A DNA stretch of 64,000 nt from Pigmentiphaga aceris (lineage in GTDB: Bacteria > Pseudomonadota > Gammaproteobacteria > Burkholderiales > Burkholderiaceae_B), in the NCBI RefSeq assembly GCF_008119665.1, contig NZ_CP043046.1:1178001-1242000 (forward strand), written 5' to 3'. The notes beneath the pieces are model-generated. The model ran no database searches. It had not been told where the DNA came from and worked only from the letters and a program-made list of their open reading frames with translations. The position numbers and the translations under genes were made by a program. Positions 1 through 9,606 of the stretch are shown here, piece after piece. Position 1 is the first letter of the stretch, and each line of letters begins with the position of its first letter.

Positions 1-3000
1 AAGATGCACCAATCGGGGATTTCCTGGTCGAGACCTCGAAAGCCATGCGTCGTGCGCGTCGTCACGGTCGTTATCGCAGTGAACAGCTGCGTCGTGATCT
101 GGGCTTGCTTGGCGGTCGCAAACGTCTGTACGGACCCTTGATCAACGTGCTGCCCTTTGATGATTCCTGGGGCATGGCGGGGCTGGCGGCGCAGCGGCAT
201 ATCCTGGGCACCGGCCCGGTCGATGACCTGAGCGTCACCTTCCGCGCCGACAACACCGGTCGCGGGCTGCGGCTGGCTATCGATGCCAACCCGGCGCTGT
301 ATTCGCAGGCCGATGTGGCGGCGCACTTGGCGCGCCTGGAACACTTCCTGGCCAAAGCGCTGGCAGCCGCAAGCCTGGCGCATGTCCCGACGCTGACCCC
401 GGCAGAGACGCATCGCTGGCTGGTGGAAGTCAACAACACCAACCACCCGGTGGACGCCACTACGCTGTCGGCGCTGATTGCCAGCACCATGCAGGCACAC
501 CCGGATGCCGACGCGCTGGTATATGGCCCCAACACGCTGACCTACGCCGAGCTGGATGCGCGCACCGCCGGGCTTGCACAGCGCCTGCGTGATGAAGGCG
601 TGCAACGCGGCGACATCGTTGCGGTTGCCATCCCGCGTTCGATTGAACTGGTGCTGGCCCTGGTGTCCATTCTGCGCGCGGGTGCTGCCTACCTGCCGCT
701 GGACATCAGCCATCCGCGCGAACGCCTGGCAACCATTCTGCGTTCGGCCACGCCACGCCTGTTGCTGTCGGTGCCGAAGGTGGTGCCGGTCCTGCCCGAC
801 AACGCACCCTTGCTGTTGCTGAACGCCTGCGAGCCGGACGCCTTGCAAGCAGGCCAGACCCTGGCCCCCACCACTACGATTGCCATCGAACCGGCTCGCC
901 CGACCGATGCCGCCTACGTGATCTACACCTCGGGTTCCACCGGTGCGCCCAAGGGCGTGGTGGTGGAACACGATGCCATCGTCAACCGTCTGGAATGGAT
1001 GCGCACGCAGTACGCCGTGGGCGCTGGTGACCGCATTCTGCAGAAGACGCCGGCGACCTTCGACGTGTCGGTCTGGGAATTTTTCCTGCCGCTGCTGGTG
1101 GGTGCCACCCTGGTCGTGGCCCCGCCCGAAGCGCACAAAGACCCGGCCTGGTTGGCTGCCATCGTGCGCACGCACGGCATCACCACCATGCACTTCGTGC
1201 CGTCGATGCTGGCTGCGTTCCTGGCTGAACCGAGCGCCGCAGGACTGTCGCCGCGCCTGGTGTTCTGCAGCGGTGAAGAACTGCCTGCAGCCTTGCGTGA
1301 TCGCTTCCATGCCGTGATGCAAGGCGAGCTGCACAACCTGTATGGCCCGACCGAAGCGGCCGTGGATGTGAGCTACTGGCCAGCATCCGCAGACGATCGC
1401 TCGCAGCCCGTGCCCATCGGTTTCCCGGTGTGGAATACCGCCTTGTACGTGCTGGATGACCGCATGCGCCCGGTGCCGGCAGGGGTGCCCGGCAACCTGT
1501 ACCTGGCAGGCCGGCAACTGGCGCGTGGTTATCTTGGCCAACCCGAACTGACTGAATCGCGCTTCGTACCCAACCCCTTCCAGCCGGGTGCGCGCATGTA
1601 CGCAACCGGTGACCTGGCGCGCTGGCGCGAAGATGGTGCCATGGTCTTCCTGGGGCGTTCAGACCATCAGGTGAAGATTCGCGGCCAACGCATCGAACTG
1701 GGCGAGATCGAAAGCGTGATCGCCAGCGTGCCTACCGTGGCGCATGTGGCGGTCATCGTGCGCACCGACCGTCCGGGCGACCAGCACATCGTGGCCTACG
1801 TAGTGGCGCAAGACGATGCCACGCTGGATGTCGACACCTTGCGCACCCATGCTGCGGCGCGCTTGCCCGACTACATGGTGCCCTCGGCCTTCATGCCGCT
1901 GGCTGCCTTGCCGGTCACGGCAAACGGCAAGCTCGACCGCAACGCCTTGCCGGCCCCGGCCTTTGCTGCGCGGGTGGGTCGTGCGGCAGCGGCAGGGTCC
2001 GAGCAGATCGTTGCCACCTTGTACGCACAGGTGCTGGGGCGTGAAGACACGATCGGTGCCGACGACGATTTCTTTGAACTCGGCGGGCATTCGTTGCTGG
2101 CCGCACGTCTTGCCTTGGCGGTCCGCGAGAAGTGGGGACAGGTGCTTGGCCTGGGGGCCATCTTTGCGCATCCCACCGTGGCGCGCCTGGCCGCGTATCT
2201 GGATGCGCGTGAAGCCCTGGCACATGCGCCTACCGATACCGAAGGCTTTGGTCCGGTCATCACCTTGCGTCATGGCGACGCGGCCCGTGCGCCCTTGTTC
2301 TGCGTACACCCGGCCGGTGGCCTGAGCTGGTGCTACGGCACATTGGCGCGAGCGATGGACCCGGCACGCACGGTCTACGGCCTGCAAGCCCATGCGCTCA
2401 GCCCCGACAATGCCGAGTCGCCCACCAGCCTGGACGAGATGGCGGCATCCTACGTCGACACCGTGCTGACCTTGCAACCCGAAGGCCCGTACCACCTGGC
2501 CGGCTGGTCGGTGGGTGGCATTCTGGCGCACGCCATGGCCGTGGTGCTGCAACAGCGCGGCCACCAGATTGGCACGCTGGCCATGCTGGACTCCTTCCCC
2601 AGCGACCTGTGGCGCGACGAACCTGAGCCGCCCGAAGACGCGGTCTACAAAGCCTTGTTGCTGATCGCGGGTTACGACCCCACCGAACTGAAGCAGGTGG
2701 CCCACACCCGCGACGGCGTGATCGGCTTCCTGCGTGACAGCGGCCATGTGCTGGGCGAACTGTCGGACGACATGCTCGACGGCGTGTTCCGCGTGGTGGC
2801 CGGCAACAACCGGCTGGTGCGCTTGCAGCGTCATCGGCACGTGGCCGGTCGCATCACCTACTTCCGTGCTGCGCTCGACCATGTGGGCCTGGATCTGTCA
2901 CCGCAGATGTGGGCACCGTATGCCGATGGCATCGATGTCCACGATGTGCCTGCACTGCATGCCCACCTGACCGGCCCGGACGCCACGGCGCACATCGCGC

Positions 3001-3053
3001 CGGTGCTCAACGCCCACTTGCTTGCCGCAGATTCTGCGCGGCAGGCTGCCTGA
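1..3053 (+). CDS. EntF-like siderophore NRPS, C(partial)-A-T-TE, serine-activating (5' end outside window)
   Basis: The frame is open from the left edge, so the N-terminus is missing. Numbering from the first in-window Met (position 45), the end of a condensation domain (LYGPLINVLPFD, about 28-39) precedes an adenylation domain with YTSGSTG (about 293), FDVSVWEFF (339-347), YATGDL and NGKLDR (Lys629). A carrier domain has LGGHSL (Ser683) and a thioesterase has GWSVGG (Ser822). The substrate-pocket residues read D340, V341, W344, H383, F407, S409, L432, V440, D441, K629. This is the code DVWHFSLVDK known for serine in EntF. Domain order and the embedded TE match EntF, which builds and releases a serine (tri)lactone siderophore in the cytoplasm. 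The acyl partner (for example a catechol) cannot be seen. The family call is firm and the exact product is inferred. Confidence 0.93.
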   Translation, partial: DAPIGDFLVETSKAMRRARRHGRYRSEQLRRDLGLLGGRKRLYGPLINVLPFDDSWGMAGLAAQRHILGTGPVDDLSVTFRADNTGRGLRLAIDANPALYSQADVAAHLARLEHFLAKALAAASLAHVPTLTPAETHRWLVEVNNTNHPVDATTLSALIASTMQAHPDADALVYGPNTLTYAELDARTAGLAQRLRDEGVQRGDIVAVAIPRSIELVLALVSILRAGAAYLPLDISHPRERLATILRSATPRLLLSVPKVVPVLPDNAPLLLLNACEPDALQAGQTLAPTTTIAIEPARPTDAAYVIYTSGSTGAPKGVVVEHDAIVNRLEWMRTQYAVGAGDRILQKTPATFDVSVWEFFLPLLVGATLVVAPPEAHKDPAWLAAIVRTHGITTMHFVPSMLAAFLAEPSAAGLSPRLVFCSGEELPAALRDRFHAVMQGELHNLYGPTEAAVDVSYWPASADDRSQPVPIGFPVWNTALYVLDDRMRPVPAGVPGNLYLAGRQLARGYLGQPELTESRFVPNPFQPGARMYATGDLARWREDGAMVFLGRSDHQVKIRGQRIELGEIESVIASVPTVAHVAVIVRTDRPGDQHIVAYVVAQDDATLDVDTLRTHAAARLPDYMVPSAFMPLAALPVTANGKLDRNALPAPAFAARVGRAAAAGSEQIVATLYAQVLGREDTIGADDDFFELGGHSLLAARLALAVREKWGQVLGLGAIFAHPTVARLAAYLDAREALAHAPTDTEGFGPVITLRHGDAARAPLFCVHPAGGLSWCYGTLARAMDPARTVYGLQAHALSPDNAESPTSLDEMAASYVDTVLTLQPEGPYHLAGWSVGGILAHAMAVVLQQRGHQIGTLAMLDSFPSDLWRDEPEPPEDAVYKALLLIAGYDPTELKQVAHTRDGVIGFLRDSGHVLGELSDDMLDGVFRVVAGNNRLVRLQRHRHVAGRITYFRAALDHVGLDLSPQMWAPYADGIDVHDVPALHAHLTGPDATAHIAPVLNAHLLAADSARQAA

Positions 3054-3135
3054 ATTTGCAGCCTTGATGTTCACCCGCCTCTTCAACTTCTCTTCGATCG
3101 GCTGCGCCACGCGCGTGGCCGATTCCTGTATCCCG

Positions 3136-3168
3136 CCGGCGTCAGGGGACAGCGTCCTCCGACGCCGG
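3136..3168 (+). other. GC-rich hairpin between NRPS and propeller gene
   Basis: Arms CCGGCGTC (3136-3143) and GACGCCGG (3161-3168) enclose a second short stem, GGAC/GTCC. No T-tract follows, so this is a weak terminator candidate or an mRNA-stability hairpin in the 150-bp gap after the NRPS stop. Confidence 0.45.
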
Positions 3169-3203
3169 CCCGCGCATGGTTTCACCTTGAACAGGAAGCA
3201 CGC

Positions 3204-4604
3204 ATGAACACCACCCACCGCATTGCCGGTGCCGCCAAGCACACTGCCTTCGCACTCGCGACCCTTTCGCTGACGATCTCGGCTGCATTCGCTGCACCCG
3301 TGTTCGAACAACCGGACAACACTTTCGCTGGCAAGGTCATGGCGTCGGGTGTGAACGGCCCGATCGTGGCGGGTTCGGAAGCCAACGTTACCGGCCGTGG
3401 CTTCAAGCCGGGCCAGCAAGTCACGCTGTCCTACGGCGGCCAGGTTCTGAACCACTCCGGTCTGGCTTACATCGCCGATGACAAGGGCGTGTTCCAGGGC
3501 AAGATCGCCGTGCCCGCAGGCACCCCCGCAGGCCAGCACGGCATCGTCGTGCAAGTGCTCAAGCCGGCAGCAGCCACCAGCTTCGACCTGAAGGTCTCGC
3601 CGGTGATCGCCGTGTCGGGCCAGGACCGCTTCACGCAAACCAGCCAGAAGCTGGTTCCGGGCCTCTACCAGGCTGCATACAGCAAGAAGAACGACCGCAT
3701 CTTCGTGACCGCTGCTGTCGGCCGCCCGCCGGTGCAGGAATCGCAGCTGCTGAAGCTCGACCCCAAGACCCTGGCCATTGAATCCAAGATCACCCCGGCC
3801 AAGGCCGCCGGTCGCAACGACGGTCATGTCTACGCCGTGTACGGCGTGGCCGTGAACGACGCCGACGACACCGTGTGGGTCAGCGAAACCCGCGACAACA
3901 GCGTGGCCATCTATCGTCAGTCCGACCTCGCACTGGTCAAGCGCCTGCCGGCTGGCTCGGTGCCGCATGCCCGCGACATCGTCTTCGACGAAACCCTGGG
4001 CAAGGCTTACGCCTCGACCCCGACCGCCAGCTCGGTCACCCTGATCGACGCGCGCACGCGTGAAGTGGTCAAGAACATCGAGTTCAAGACCAAGGTGCGT
4101 GGCGGCGAAGCCGGCAGCATGAGCCTGGCGCTGGATCAGGCCGGCCACAAGCTGTACACCGTGACCGGTAGCACCAACGAAGCCGTGGTGATCGACACCC
4201 GCACCGACACAGTCGAAAAGATCTTCGCGCTCGACGGTGCCAAGTCGGCCGCAGGCGTTGACGTCGATGCCAAGAACAACCGCCTCTACGTGGCTTCGCA
4301 AGGCAGCGACAACCTGCTGATCGTTGACCTGGCAAGCGGCAAGACCCTGCACAACGTGCCGGTCGGTGCAGGCGCACTGAACGTCGTGTTCGACGCAACC
4401 AGCGGTCTGGCCTACGTGTCGAATCGCGGCGCAGGCACCACCACCGTGGTGGACGGCAACGGCCGTATCGTTGCCAACCTGGACAGCGGCAGCTTCCCCA
4501 ACTACGCAATGGCCGATGGTCGTGGCAACCTTTACCTGATCAACAAGGCCAAGGGTAAGGACGATCCGACCGGCGATCGCATCACCAAGATCTCGCGCAA
4601 GTAA
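3204..4604 (+). CDS. Secreted YncE-like beta-propeller protein
   Basis: This 466-residue protein has a Sec signal peptide (hydrophobic stretch about 14-29, likely cleavage after AFA) and so is probably periplasmic. Residues of about 35-135 form an Ig-like or beta-sandwich region. The rest consists of repeated beta-propeller blades with YncE-style motifs such as DTRTDTVEKI, VYVSNRGAGT-like strands and LYVASQGSDNLLIVD. E. coli YncE is an iron-repressed periplasmic propeller of unclear role, so a position directly after a siderophore NRPS fits an iron-stress function, but that is inference. The ATG follows a good AGGAAG ribosome site. No metal or catalytic residues can be assigned. Confidence 0.8.
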   Translation: MNTTHRIAGAAKHTAFALATLSLTISAAFAAPVFEQPDNTFAGKVMASGVNGPIVAGSEANVTGRGFKPGQQVTLSYGGQVLNHSGLAYIADDKGVFQGKIAVPAGTPAGQHGIVVQVLKPAAATSFDLKVSPVIAVSGQDRFTQTSQKLVPGLYQAAYSKKNDRIFVTAAVGRPPVQESQLLKLDPKTLAIESKITPAKAAGRNDGHVYAVYGVAVNDADDTVWVSETRDNSVAIYRQSDLALVKRLPAGSVPHARDIVFDETLGKAYASTPTASSVTLIDARTREVVKNIEFKTKVRGGEAGSMSLALDQAGHKLYTVTGSTNEAVVIDTRTDTVEKIFALDGAKSAAGVDVDAKNNRLYVASQGSDNLLIVDLASGKTLHNVPVGAGALNVVFDATSGLAYVSNRGAGTTTVVDGNGRIVANLDSGSFPNYAMADGRGNLYLINKAKGKDDPTGDRITKISRK

Positions 4605-4658
4605 GCAGACTCGGCAAGGTACAGCGCGGGGGGATTCCGCGCTTGCATCGATGTCGAT

Positions 4659-4697
4659 AAAAAGCGGCCCGTACAGCGATGTACGGGCCGCTTTTTT
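4659..4697. terminator. Bidirectional rho-independent terminator
   Basis: A perfect 12-bp stem, AGCGGCCCGTAC/GTACGGGCCGCT, has a 6-nt loop with an A-run on the left and a T-run on the right. It can end both the plus-strand propeller gene and the minus-strand kinase gene. Confidence 0.92.
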
Positions 4698-4743
4698 CCA
4701 TCGATCTGTTGAGCGGAGCAGCACATGCTTCTTGCCGCAACAT

Positions 4744-6141
4744 TCAATCGCCTGACTCATCTGGCGGTCTTGGGAACGTCATCACAAAGCAGGTTTCACC
4801 TGTCCACGACGACACATGCACCGTGCCTTCGTGTGCCTGCACAATGGCACGCGTGATGGCCAGACCCAGCCCGGTGCCTTCTCGGTCGGCATGGGGCCGT
4901 GAGGGGTCGGCACGGAAGAAGCGGTCGAACAGACGTGGGAGCACTGCCGGATCGATACCGGGGCCGGTGTTGGCAACAGTCAGCGTCACCGTGTCTGCCT
5001 TCACCGCAAGCCGGATGGTGACCACACCTTGGGGTGGCGTGTGGCACAGCGCATTGGACAACAGGTTGCTGACCGCCCGACGAATCATCAGGCGGTCGCC
5101 ACGCAACTGCGCGCTGCCCATTCGGTGCAGCCGAATCTCTTTTTCTTCGGCAAGCGCTTCGTAGAAATCGAACAAGGCCTGTACTTCTTCGTCGAGCAAG
5201 ATCCGTTCGACGTTCGGCAGCAGCAGCCCGTGTTCGGCCTTGGCCAGCAACAGCATGTCCGACACCATGCGAGCCAGTTGCTGGCATTCCTCTGCATTCG
5301 ACGCCAGGATGTCTCGGTAGAAGCAGGCGTCTCGTGTTTGCGACAGCGCCACCTGCGTCTGGGTCAGCAGGTTGCTGATGGGGGTGCGCAATTCATGCGC
5401 CAGGTCGGATGAGAAATCCGACAAGCGCTGAAAGTCGTTTTGCAGCCGCGCCAGCATGTCGTTGAGCGAGGCAGCCAGGTCTGCCATTTCCACGGGTACC
5501 GATTCCGCAGGCATGCGTTCGCTCAGCCGATGCGCAGTCACCGACTGGGCGCGGCTTCGCATGGCGCGCAAGGGCGCAAGCCCGGTGCGGGTGGCAAACC
5601 AGCCAAGGCCACCACTTAACAGCGCCGCCAGCACGGCATACACCCACAAGGCAATGTGAAGCGAATCGGTGAAATGCGTGTGGTGGACCGTGTTGACCGC
5701 AATCCACACCCGCATGGCGGTGTCCGGTGCGTCGCGCTGGGTGGCAACGGTATGCAGCGCCCGATAGGTCTTGCCGTCTGCCGTCCAGTTGAAGATATTG
5801 CCCGACAAGGCAGCCGCTGACCGGTTGAGAATGCAATCCGGAAACCGGAACGAGGGGCTGGCGTACCAGACGGCTCCGTCGGCATCGGCAATGCGCACGT
5901 ACAGACCCGGATGGCTTTGCAGCGCGTCGTCCAGGCGGCCGCGCAATGCCACTCGCGCGTCCGACTTGGTCAGCAGGTCCTGGATCAGCTGGCCCTTGTC
6001 CAGCAAGGTGTCATCGTCCAGTTCTTCGAAATGCCGATTCACGGCGGTCGACACGATGGCGACCATGCCTGCCAGCACACACACCGCCACCAGGGTGTAG
6101 AGCGCCGTCAACCGGGCGGTCAGCGACATGCTGCGCGTCAC
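4744..6141 (-). CDS. CusS-type heavy-metal sensor histidine kinase
   Basis: This 465-residue inner-membrane sensor kinase has a first membrane segment at about 12-34 and a periplasmic sensor of about 130 residues that opens with the CusS-like [14 protein letters not shown] second membrane segment (about 163-183), a HAMP region, and an H-box [10 protein letters not shown] with phospho-accepting His249 follow. N, G1 (NTGPGIDP) and G2 (GTGLGLAI) ATP-binding boxes are present. The start is a GTG whose GTGA overlaps the regulator's TGA, so translation is coupled. An ATG five codons in is the alternative. Sensing of periplasmic copper or silver is inferred from family resemblance and from the divergent copper genes. 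Confidence 0.9.
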   Translation of the reverse strand: MTRSMSLTARLTALYTLVAVCVLAGMVAIVSTAVNRHFEELDDDTLLDKGQLIQDLLTKSDARVALRGRLDDALQSHPGLYVRIADADGAVWYASPSFRFPDCILNRSAAALSGNIFNWTADGKTYRALHTVATQRDAPDTAMRVWIAVNTVHHTHFTDSLHIALWVYAVLAALLSGGLGWFATRTGLAPLRAMRSRAQSVTAHRLSERMPAESVPVEMADLAASLNDMLARLQNDFQRLSDFSSDLAHELRTPISNLLTQTQVALSQTRDACFYRDILASNAEECQQLARMVSDMLLLAKAEHGLLLPNVERILLDEEVQALFDFYEALAEEKEIRLHRMGSAQLRGDRLMIRRAVSNLLSNALCHTPPQGVVTIRLAVKADTVTLTVANTGPGIDPAVLPRLFDRFFRADPSRPHADREGTGLGLAITRAIVQAHEGTVHVSSWTGETCFVMTFPRPPDESGD

Positions 6142-6824
6142 GGCCGCCGCTCCCGCGATTCCAGCACATAACCCATGCCACGAATCGTCTGGATCAGCCT
6201 GGGTTCGACATGGTCATCGATCTTGATGCGCAGGCGTCGCATGGCGACTTCGACCACATTGGTATCGGAATCGAAATTCATGTCCCAGACCTGCGACGCA
6301 ATCAGCGAGCGGGGCAGCACCTCGCCCTGGCGGCGCATCAGCAATTCCAGCAGACCGAATTCCTTGGCCGTCAGGGCAATGCGCCGGCCACGCCGGGTTA
6401 CACGCCTGCGCAGCAGATCGAGTTCCAGATCGGCCACCACGATGGTGGTGGCCTCGGTGGCGGGCGGGCCGCGTCGCAAGATCGTGCGCACGCGGGCCAG
6501 CAGTTCGGCAAAGGAAAACGGCTTGACCAGATAGTCGTCGGCACCCAGCTCCAGGCCCTTCACCCGGTCCTCGACACTGTCGCGTGCGGTCAGAAAAAGC
6601 ACCGGCAATTTCCGGTTCTGATCTTGCAGATATTTGAGCACCTGCCAGCCGTTCATACCCGGCAGCATCACGTCCAATATCAGCAAGTCATGCTCGCCTT
6701 CAATGGCCAGGTGCACACCATCCAGACCAGTGGTGGCAAGCGACACGCTGAAGCCTGCTTCGCGCAGTCCTTGCTGTAGATAATCGCCGGTTTTGGGTTC
6801 GTCTTCGACGATCAATATCTTCAT
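6138..6824 (-). CDS. CusR/CopR-type response regulator
   Basis: This 228-residue OmpR-family regulator has a receiver domain (ILIVEDEPK at 3-11, phospho-acceptor Asp51 in LILDVMLPG, conserved Lys in LVKPFSF) and a C-terminal winged helix (about 125-222) ending in [13 protein letters not shown] sequence. The open frame extends 40 codons upstream, but the ATG at [10 protein letters not shown] is preceded by GGAAG and matches the family start. It is first in the regulator operon and overlaps the kinase by four bases. The palindrome at 6954-6969 upstream is its likely binding site, so it probably activates both its own operon and the copper genes facing it. Confidence 0.92.
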   Translation of the reverse strand: MKILIVEDEPKTGDYLQQGLREAGFSVSLATTGLDGVHLAIEGEHDLLILDVMLPGMNGWQVLKYLQDQNRKLPVLFLTARDSVEDRVKGLELGADDYLVKPFSFAELLARVRTILRRGPPATEATTIVVADLELDLLRRRVTRRGRRIALTAKEFGLLELLMRRQGEVLPRSLIASQVWDMNFDSDTNVVEVAMRRLRIKIDDHVEPRLIQTIRGMGYVLESRERRP

Positions 6825-6953
6825 GGTGCTGCTTCCTGCCGGGTGCTTGCTGAGTACTTGCCACAGTCTTTTGTCTGCTGATCTGACGCCTGCAAACATC
6901 ACTGCCGATGCGTCTGCAGGATTCTCGCCCAAGGTCGTGGTCACGGCGCATAA

Positions 6954-6969
6954 ATGACAAAGTTGTCAT
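6954..6969. promoter_or_regulatory. CusR-type operator palindrome
   Basis: ATGACAA-AG-TTGTCAT is a perfect inverted repeat with a 2-nt spacer. It matches the core of the CusR box known in E. coli (ATGACAA-N2-TTGTCAT). It lies in the divergent gap between the response regulator gene and the TolC-like gene. Confidence 0.88.
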
Positions 6970-7029
6970 CCACCGGCAAAGCTGCTGACGGCATCCGCCT
7001 TTCAGAATGGTCTCGTTCATCAACGTGTC

Positions 7030-8160
7030 ATGCGGGGCCAGTCTGTGATGCTCACTTCCTTTTGCACCGTGTCCAGGGTAAGCCTGGCCATCGGTCTGCT
7101 TGCCGCGCCGTTGGGCGTCTGGGCGCAAGCCAGTTCCCCGGCCGATGGATCGGGCTGGCGTGATGCGAACGCCACGGTTGGCCAATTCAAGCGCGGGCAT
7201 GCGGATGTGCTCAAGTGGGAACAACGCGAAGCGCAAATGGCTGCCGAACCTGCGCCTGCATCGGCACCCGTCGGCTTGCCGCTGACAAGGGCGGAAGATG
7301 CCGTCCGTCTGGCATGGCAAGTCCATCGTGAATTGGCGCAAGTGCTGGCACAAGTGGGCATCAAAAACGTTGACCTGCTTGCGCGCGGTCACTGGGATGA
7401 CATCGATCCTTTTCTGTTTCGTCGAATCGGCGGGCTGGATGAGGTGGTCGAAGTCGCCGTGCAGGCCCGCAAGGCATGGATCGATGCCGTGTTCGCCCAG
7501 GCGCGCCTGAAACCTGTGCGCGCGGCGCTGGATGCAGCCAGTGCCGCGAATACGCTGGGCCAACGGATGCGCAGCGTGGGCAACTGGAGCGCGCTGCAAC
7601 AGGCGGACGTGCAGCTTGCTGCTGTCGCCGCCAGCATGGCCTTGCAACGTGACCGTTATGCGGCCACCCAGGCGCAGGTGCGCCTGATCGACGTTCTGCA
7701 ATTGAGCGGCATGTATGCATCGGTGCAGTTGCCGGATCGCCTGCCTGAACTGCCTGCCAAGGCACTGTCGGACGCGGACATCGCGGAGCGTGCGCGTGCC
7801 ATGCAGGATCGACTGCCACGTGCCAACCGCCTGCGTAATGAACGCGATGTGGCGCTGCGCTCACTGGCCTATCAGACCAGCCATGCGCTGGCCCGCAAAG
7901 CCCGCGACGAGGTCTTGGCGCAGCGCGAATTCATCACCGAGGAAACCGTGCTTCAGTACAACGGCATGCTCAAGAGCACCTGGGATTTGTTGGACGCTTC
8001 ACGCGCGCAATCCTTGGCCGCAGCCAGCGCGTTGCAGGCCCAGCACGATTTCGAAATTGCCCGGGTCGATCTGCAATGGGTGTTGCTGGGTGGTGAGCCT
8101 GCAAGCCCGATTTCGCTGGGCGGCGATGGTGGTGACACGTCAGCGGTAGCGGGGCACTGA
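7030..8160 (+). CDS. TolC-family-like periplasmic/outer-membrane protein of copper module
   Basis: This protein of 376 residues (370 if the second ATG at 7048 is used) carries a signal peptide ending near GVWAQA. The mature part is almost entirely alpha-helical, with long amphipathic heptad-like helices (about 95-200 and 255-345) resembling the helical barrel of TolC-type efflux proteins. It is shorter than typical TolC proteins (about 420-480) and I see no clear beta-barrel insert. It is the first gene after the CusR-type box and lies 5 nt before the multicopper oxidase gene. No RND pump or membrane-fusion gene is nearby, so a classical CusCBA efflux role is not supported by context. The family call is moderate. 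Confidence 0.65.
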   Translation: MRGQSVMLTSFCTVSRVSLAIGLLAAPLGVWAQASSPADGSGWRDANATVGQFKRGHADVLKWEQREAQMAAEPAPASAPVGLPLTRAEDAVRLAWQVHRELAQVLAQVGIKNVDLLARGHWDDIDPFLFRRIGGLDEVVEVAVQARKAWIDAVFAQARLKPVRAALDAASAANTLGQRMRSVGNWSALQQADVQLAAVAASMALQRDRYAATQAQVRLIDVLQLSGMYASVQLPDRLPELPAKALSDADIAERARAMQDRLPRANRLRNERDVALRSLAYQTSHALARKARDEVLAQREFITEETVLQYNGMLKSTWDLLDASRAQSLAAASALQAQHDFEIARVDLQWVLLGGEPASPISLGGDGGDTSAVAGH

Positions 8161-8165
8161 GCATC

Positions 8166-9569
8166 ATGACCATGAACCCGATGTCTTCCCGCCGACAGTT
8201 TTTCGCAGGCAGCCTGGCAACAGTCGCGGGCCTTGCCGTCGCCCGGGCGGCCATGGCCGCCTTGCCCGAACCCGTGACACAGACCTCCGTCGACACCGCA
8301 CCGCCGTTGGTGCCTGCCACCGGCCGTCCGTATCAATCTGTCGTCACCTTGAATGGCTGGACCTTGCCTTGGCGCATGCGCAATGGCGTCAAGGAATTTC
8401 ATCTGGTGGCCGAGCCGGTGGTGCGGGAAATGGCACCCGGTTTCAAGGTCAACATGTGGGGCTACAACGGCCAGAGCCCAGGGCCGACCATCGAAGTGGT
8501 CGAGGGTGATCGTGTGCGCATTTTCGTGACCAACAAATTGCCCGAGCACACCAGCGTGCACTGGCATGGTCAGCGCCTGCCCAATGGCATGGATGGCGTA
8601 GGTGGCCTGACGCAAGCGCAGATTCCTGTCGGCAAGACCTACGTCTACGAGTTCGAGGCACGCCGGCCCGGCACCTTCATGTACCACCCGCACGCCGACG
8701 AAATGGTGCAGATGGCAATGGGCATGATGGGCTTCTGGGTGACGCATCCGAAGCAAGCGCATCCACACATCAGCACGGTAGATCGGGACTTCTGCTTCCT
8801 GCTCAATGCCTTCGATGTCGAACCCGGCAGCTACACCCCCAAGGTCAACACCATGACCGACTTCAACGTGTGGGGCTGGAACAGCCGCATCTTCCCCGGC
8901 ATCGACAGCCTGAACGTGCGGCAGGGGGATCGGGTGCGGATACGGGTCGGCAACCTGACCATGACCAATCACCCGATCCACGTACACGGACATGAGTTCC
9001 AGGTGACGGGCACCGATGGTGGACCGACGCCGCCGGGCACGCGCTGGTACGAGGTCACTACCGACGTGGCCGTCGGCCAGATGCGGCAGATTGAATTCCT
9101 GGCCGACGAGCCAGGCGACTGGGCGCTGCATTGCCACAAGAGCCACCACACCATGGGCGCGATGGGGCATGCCGTGCCGACCATGATCGGTGTGGACCAT
9201 CGCGGCTTGGTTCAACAGATTCAGAAGGTGGTGCCCGACTACATGTTGATGGGCGAACGCGGCATGGCAGACATGGGCGAGATGGCCATGCCTTTGCCCG
9301 AGAACACCGCACCCATGATGACCGGCACCGGCCCCTTCGGCCCGCTGGAAATGGGCGGCATGTTCACCGTGCTGAAGGTGCGCAAGGACCAGGCCCCGGG
9401 TGACTACCGGGACCCCGGCTGGTTCCAGCATCCGGCCGGCACCGTGGCCTACGAATATGTGGGCGATGCGCCCGTGCCCGCCATCGACAGTGCCCGCACA
9501 GCAGTGCCGGTGGACGACGCCGACAGCTTACCGAAGGTGCGCAAACCGTCTCATCGGAACGGGCACTGA
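8166..9569 (+). CDS. Tat-exported multicopper oxidase (copper resistance)
   Basis: This 467-residue protein has a twin-arginine signal (SSRRQFF, residues 7-13) before a hydrophobic stretch ending in AAMA. All four copper-ligand motifs are present: HWHG (about 132), YHPHADE (about 173), NHPIHVHGH (about 267) and the Cys-containing HCHKSHHTMGAM (about 322-333). It should oxidise Cu(I) or phenolic substrates in the periplasm using O2. A methionine-rich segment (about 360-400, with MADMGEMAM and LEMGGM) resembles the Met-rich copper-binding regions of CopA/CueO. Here it lies after the last copper motif instead of before it. The gene is co-transcribed with its neighbours. Confidence 0.94.
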   Translation: MTMNPMSSRRQFFAGSLATVAGLAVARAAMAALPEPVTQTSVDTAPPLVPATGRPYQSVVTLNGWTLPWRMRNGVKEFHLVAEPVVREMAPGFKVNMWGYNGQSPGPTIEVVEGDRVRIFVTNKLPEHTSVHWHGQRLPNGMDGVGGLTQAQIPVGKTYVYEFEARRPGTFMYHPHADEMVQMAMGMMGFWVTHPKQAHPHISTVDRDFCFLLNAFDVEPGSYTPKVNTMTDFNVWGWNSRIFPGIDSLNVRQGDRVRIRVGNLTMTNHPIHVHGHEFQVTGTDGGPTPPGTRWYEVTTDVAVGQMRQIEFLADEPGDWALHCHKSHHTMGAMGHAVPTMIGVDHRGLVQQIQKVVPDYMLMGERGMADMGEMAMPLPENTAPMMTGTGPFGPLEMGGMFTVLKVRKDQAPGDYRDPGWFQHPAGTVAYEYVGDAPVPAIDSARTAVPVDDADSLPKVRKPSHRNGH

Positions 9570-9606
9570 CTGCGTTTTTTTATCCATCACAGGCGAGGAA
9601 AACTCC

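Noticed and set aside
1659..2882. 407-codon minus-strand frame opposite the NRPS
   Set aside because: Antisense to conserved A, T and TE domains; composition is that of a shadow frame.
3054..3203. Fur box sought before the YncE-like gene
   Set aside because: No site with TGAGA/TCTCA or ATAAT-type symmetry was found, so iron control of this gene is not shown by the sequence.
2898..4760. 620-codon minus-strand open frame across the NRPS end and the propeller gene
   Set aside because: It lies antisense to two well-supported genes and through the terminator at 4659-4697. Its translation (runs of Val, Gly, His, Arg) is typical of a shadow frame in high-GC DNA.
7953..9431. 492-codon minus-strand frame opposite the multicopper oxidase
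   Set aside because: Antisense shadow of a gene with all copper motifs; no ribosome site or family resemblance.
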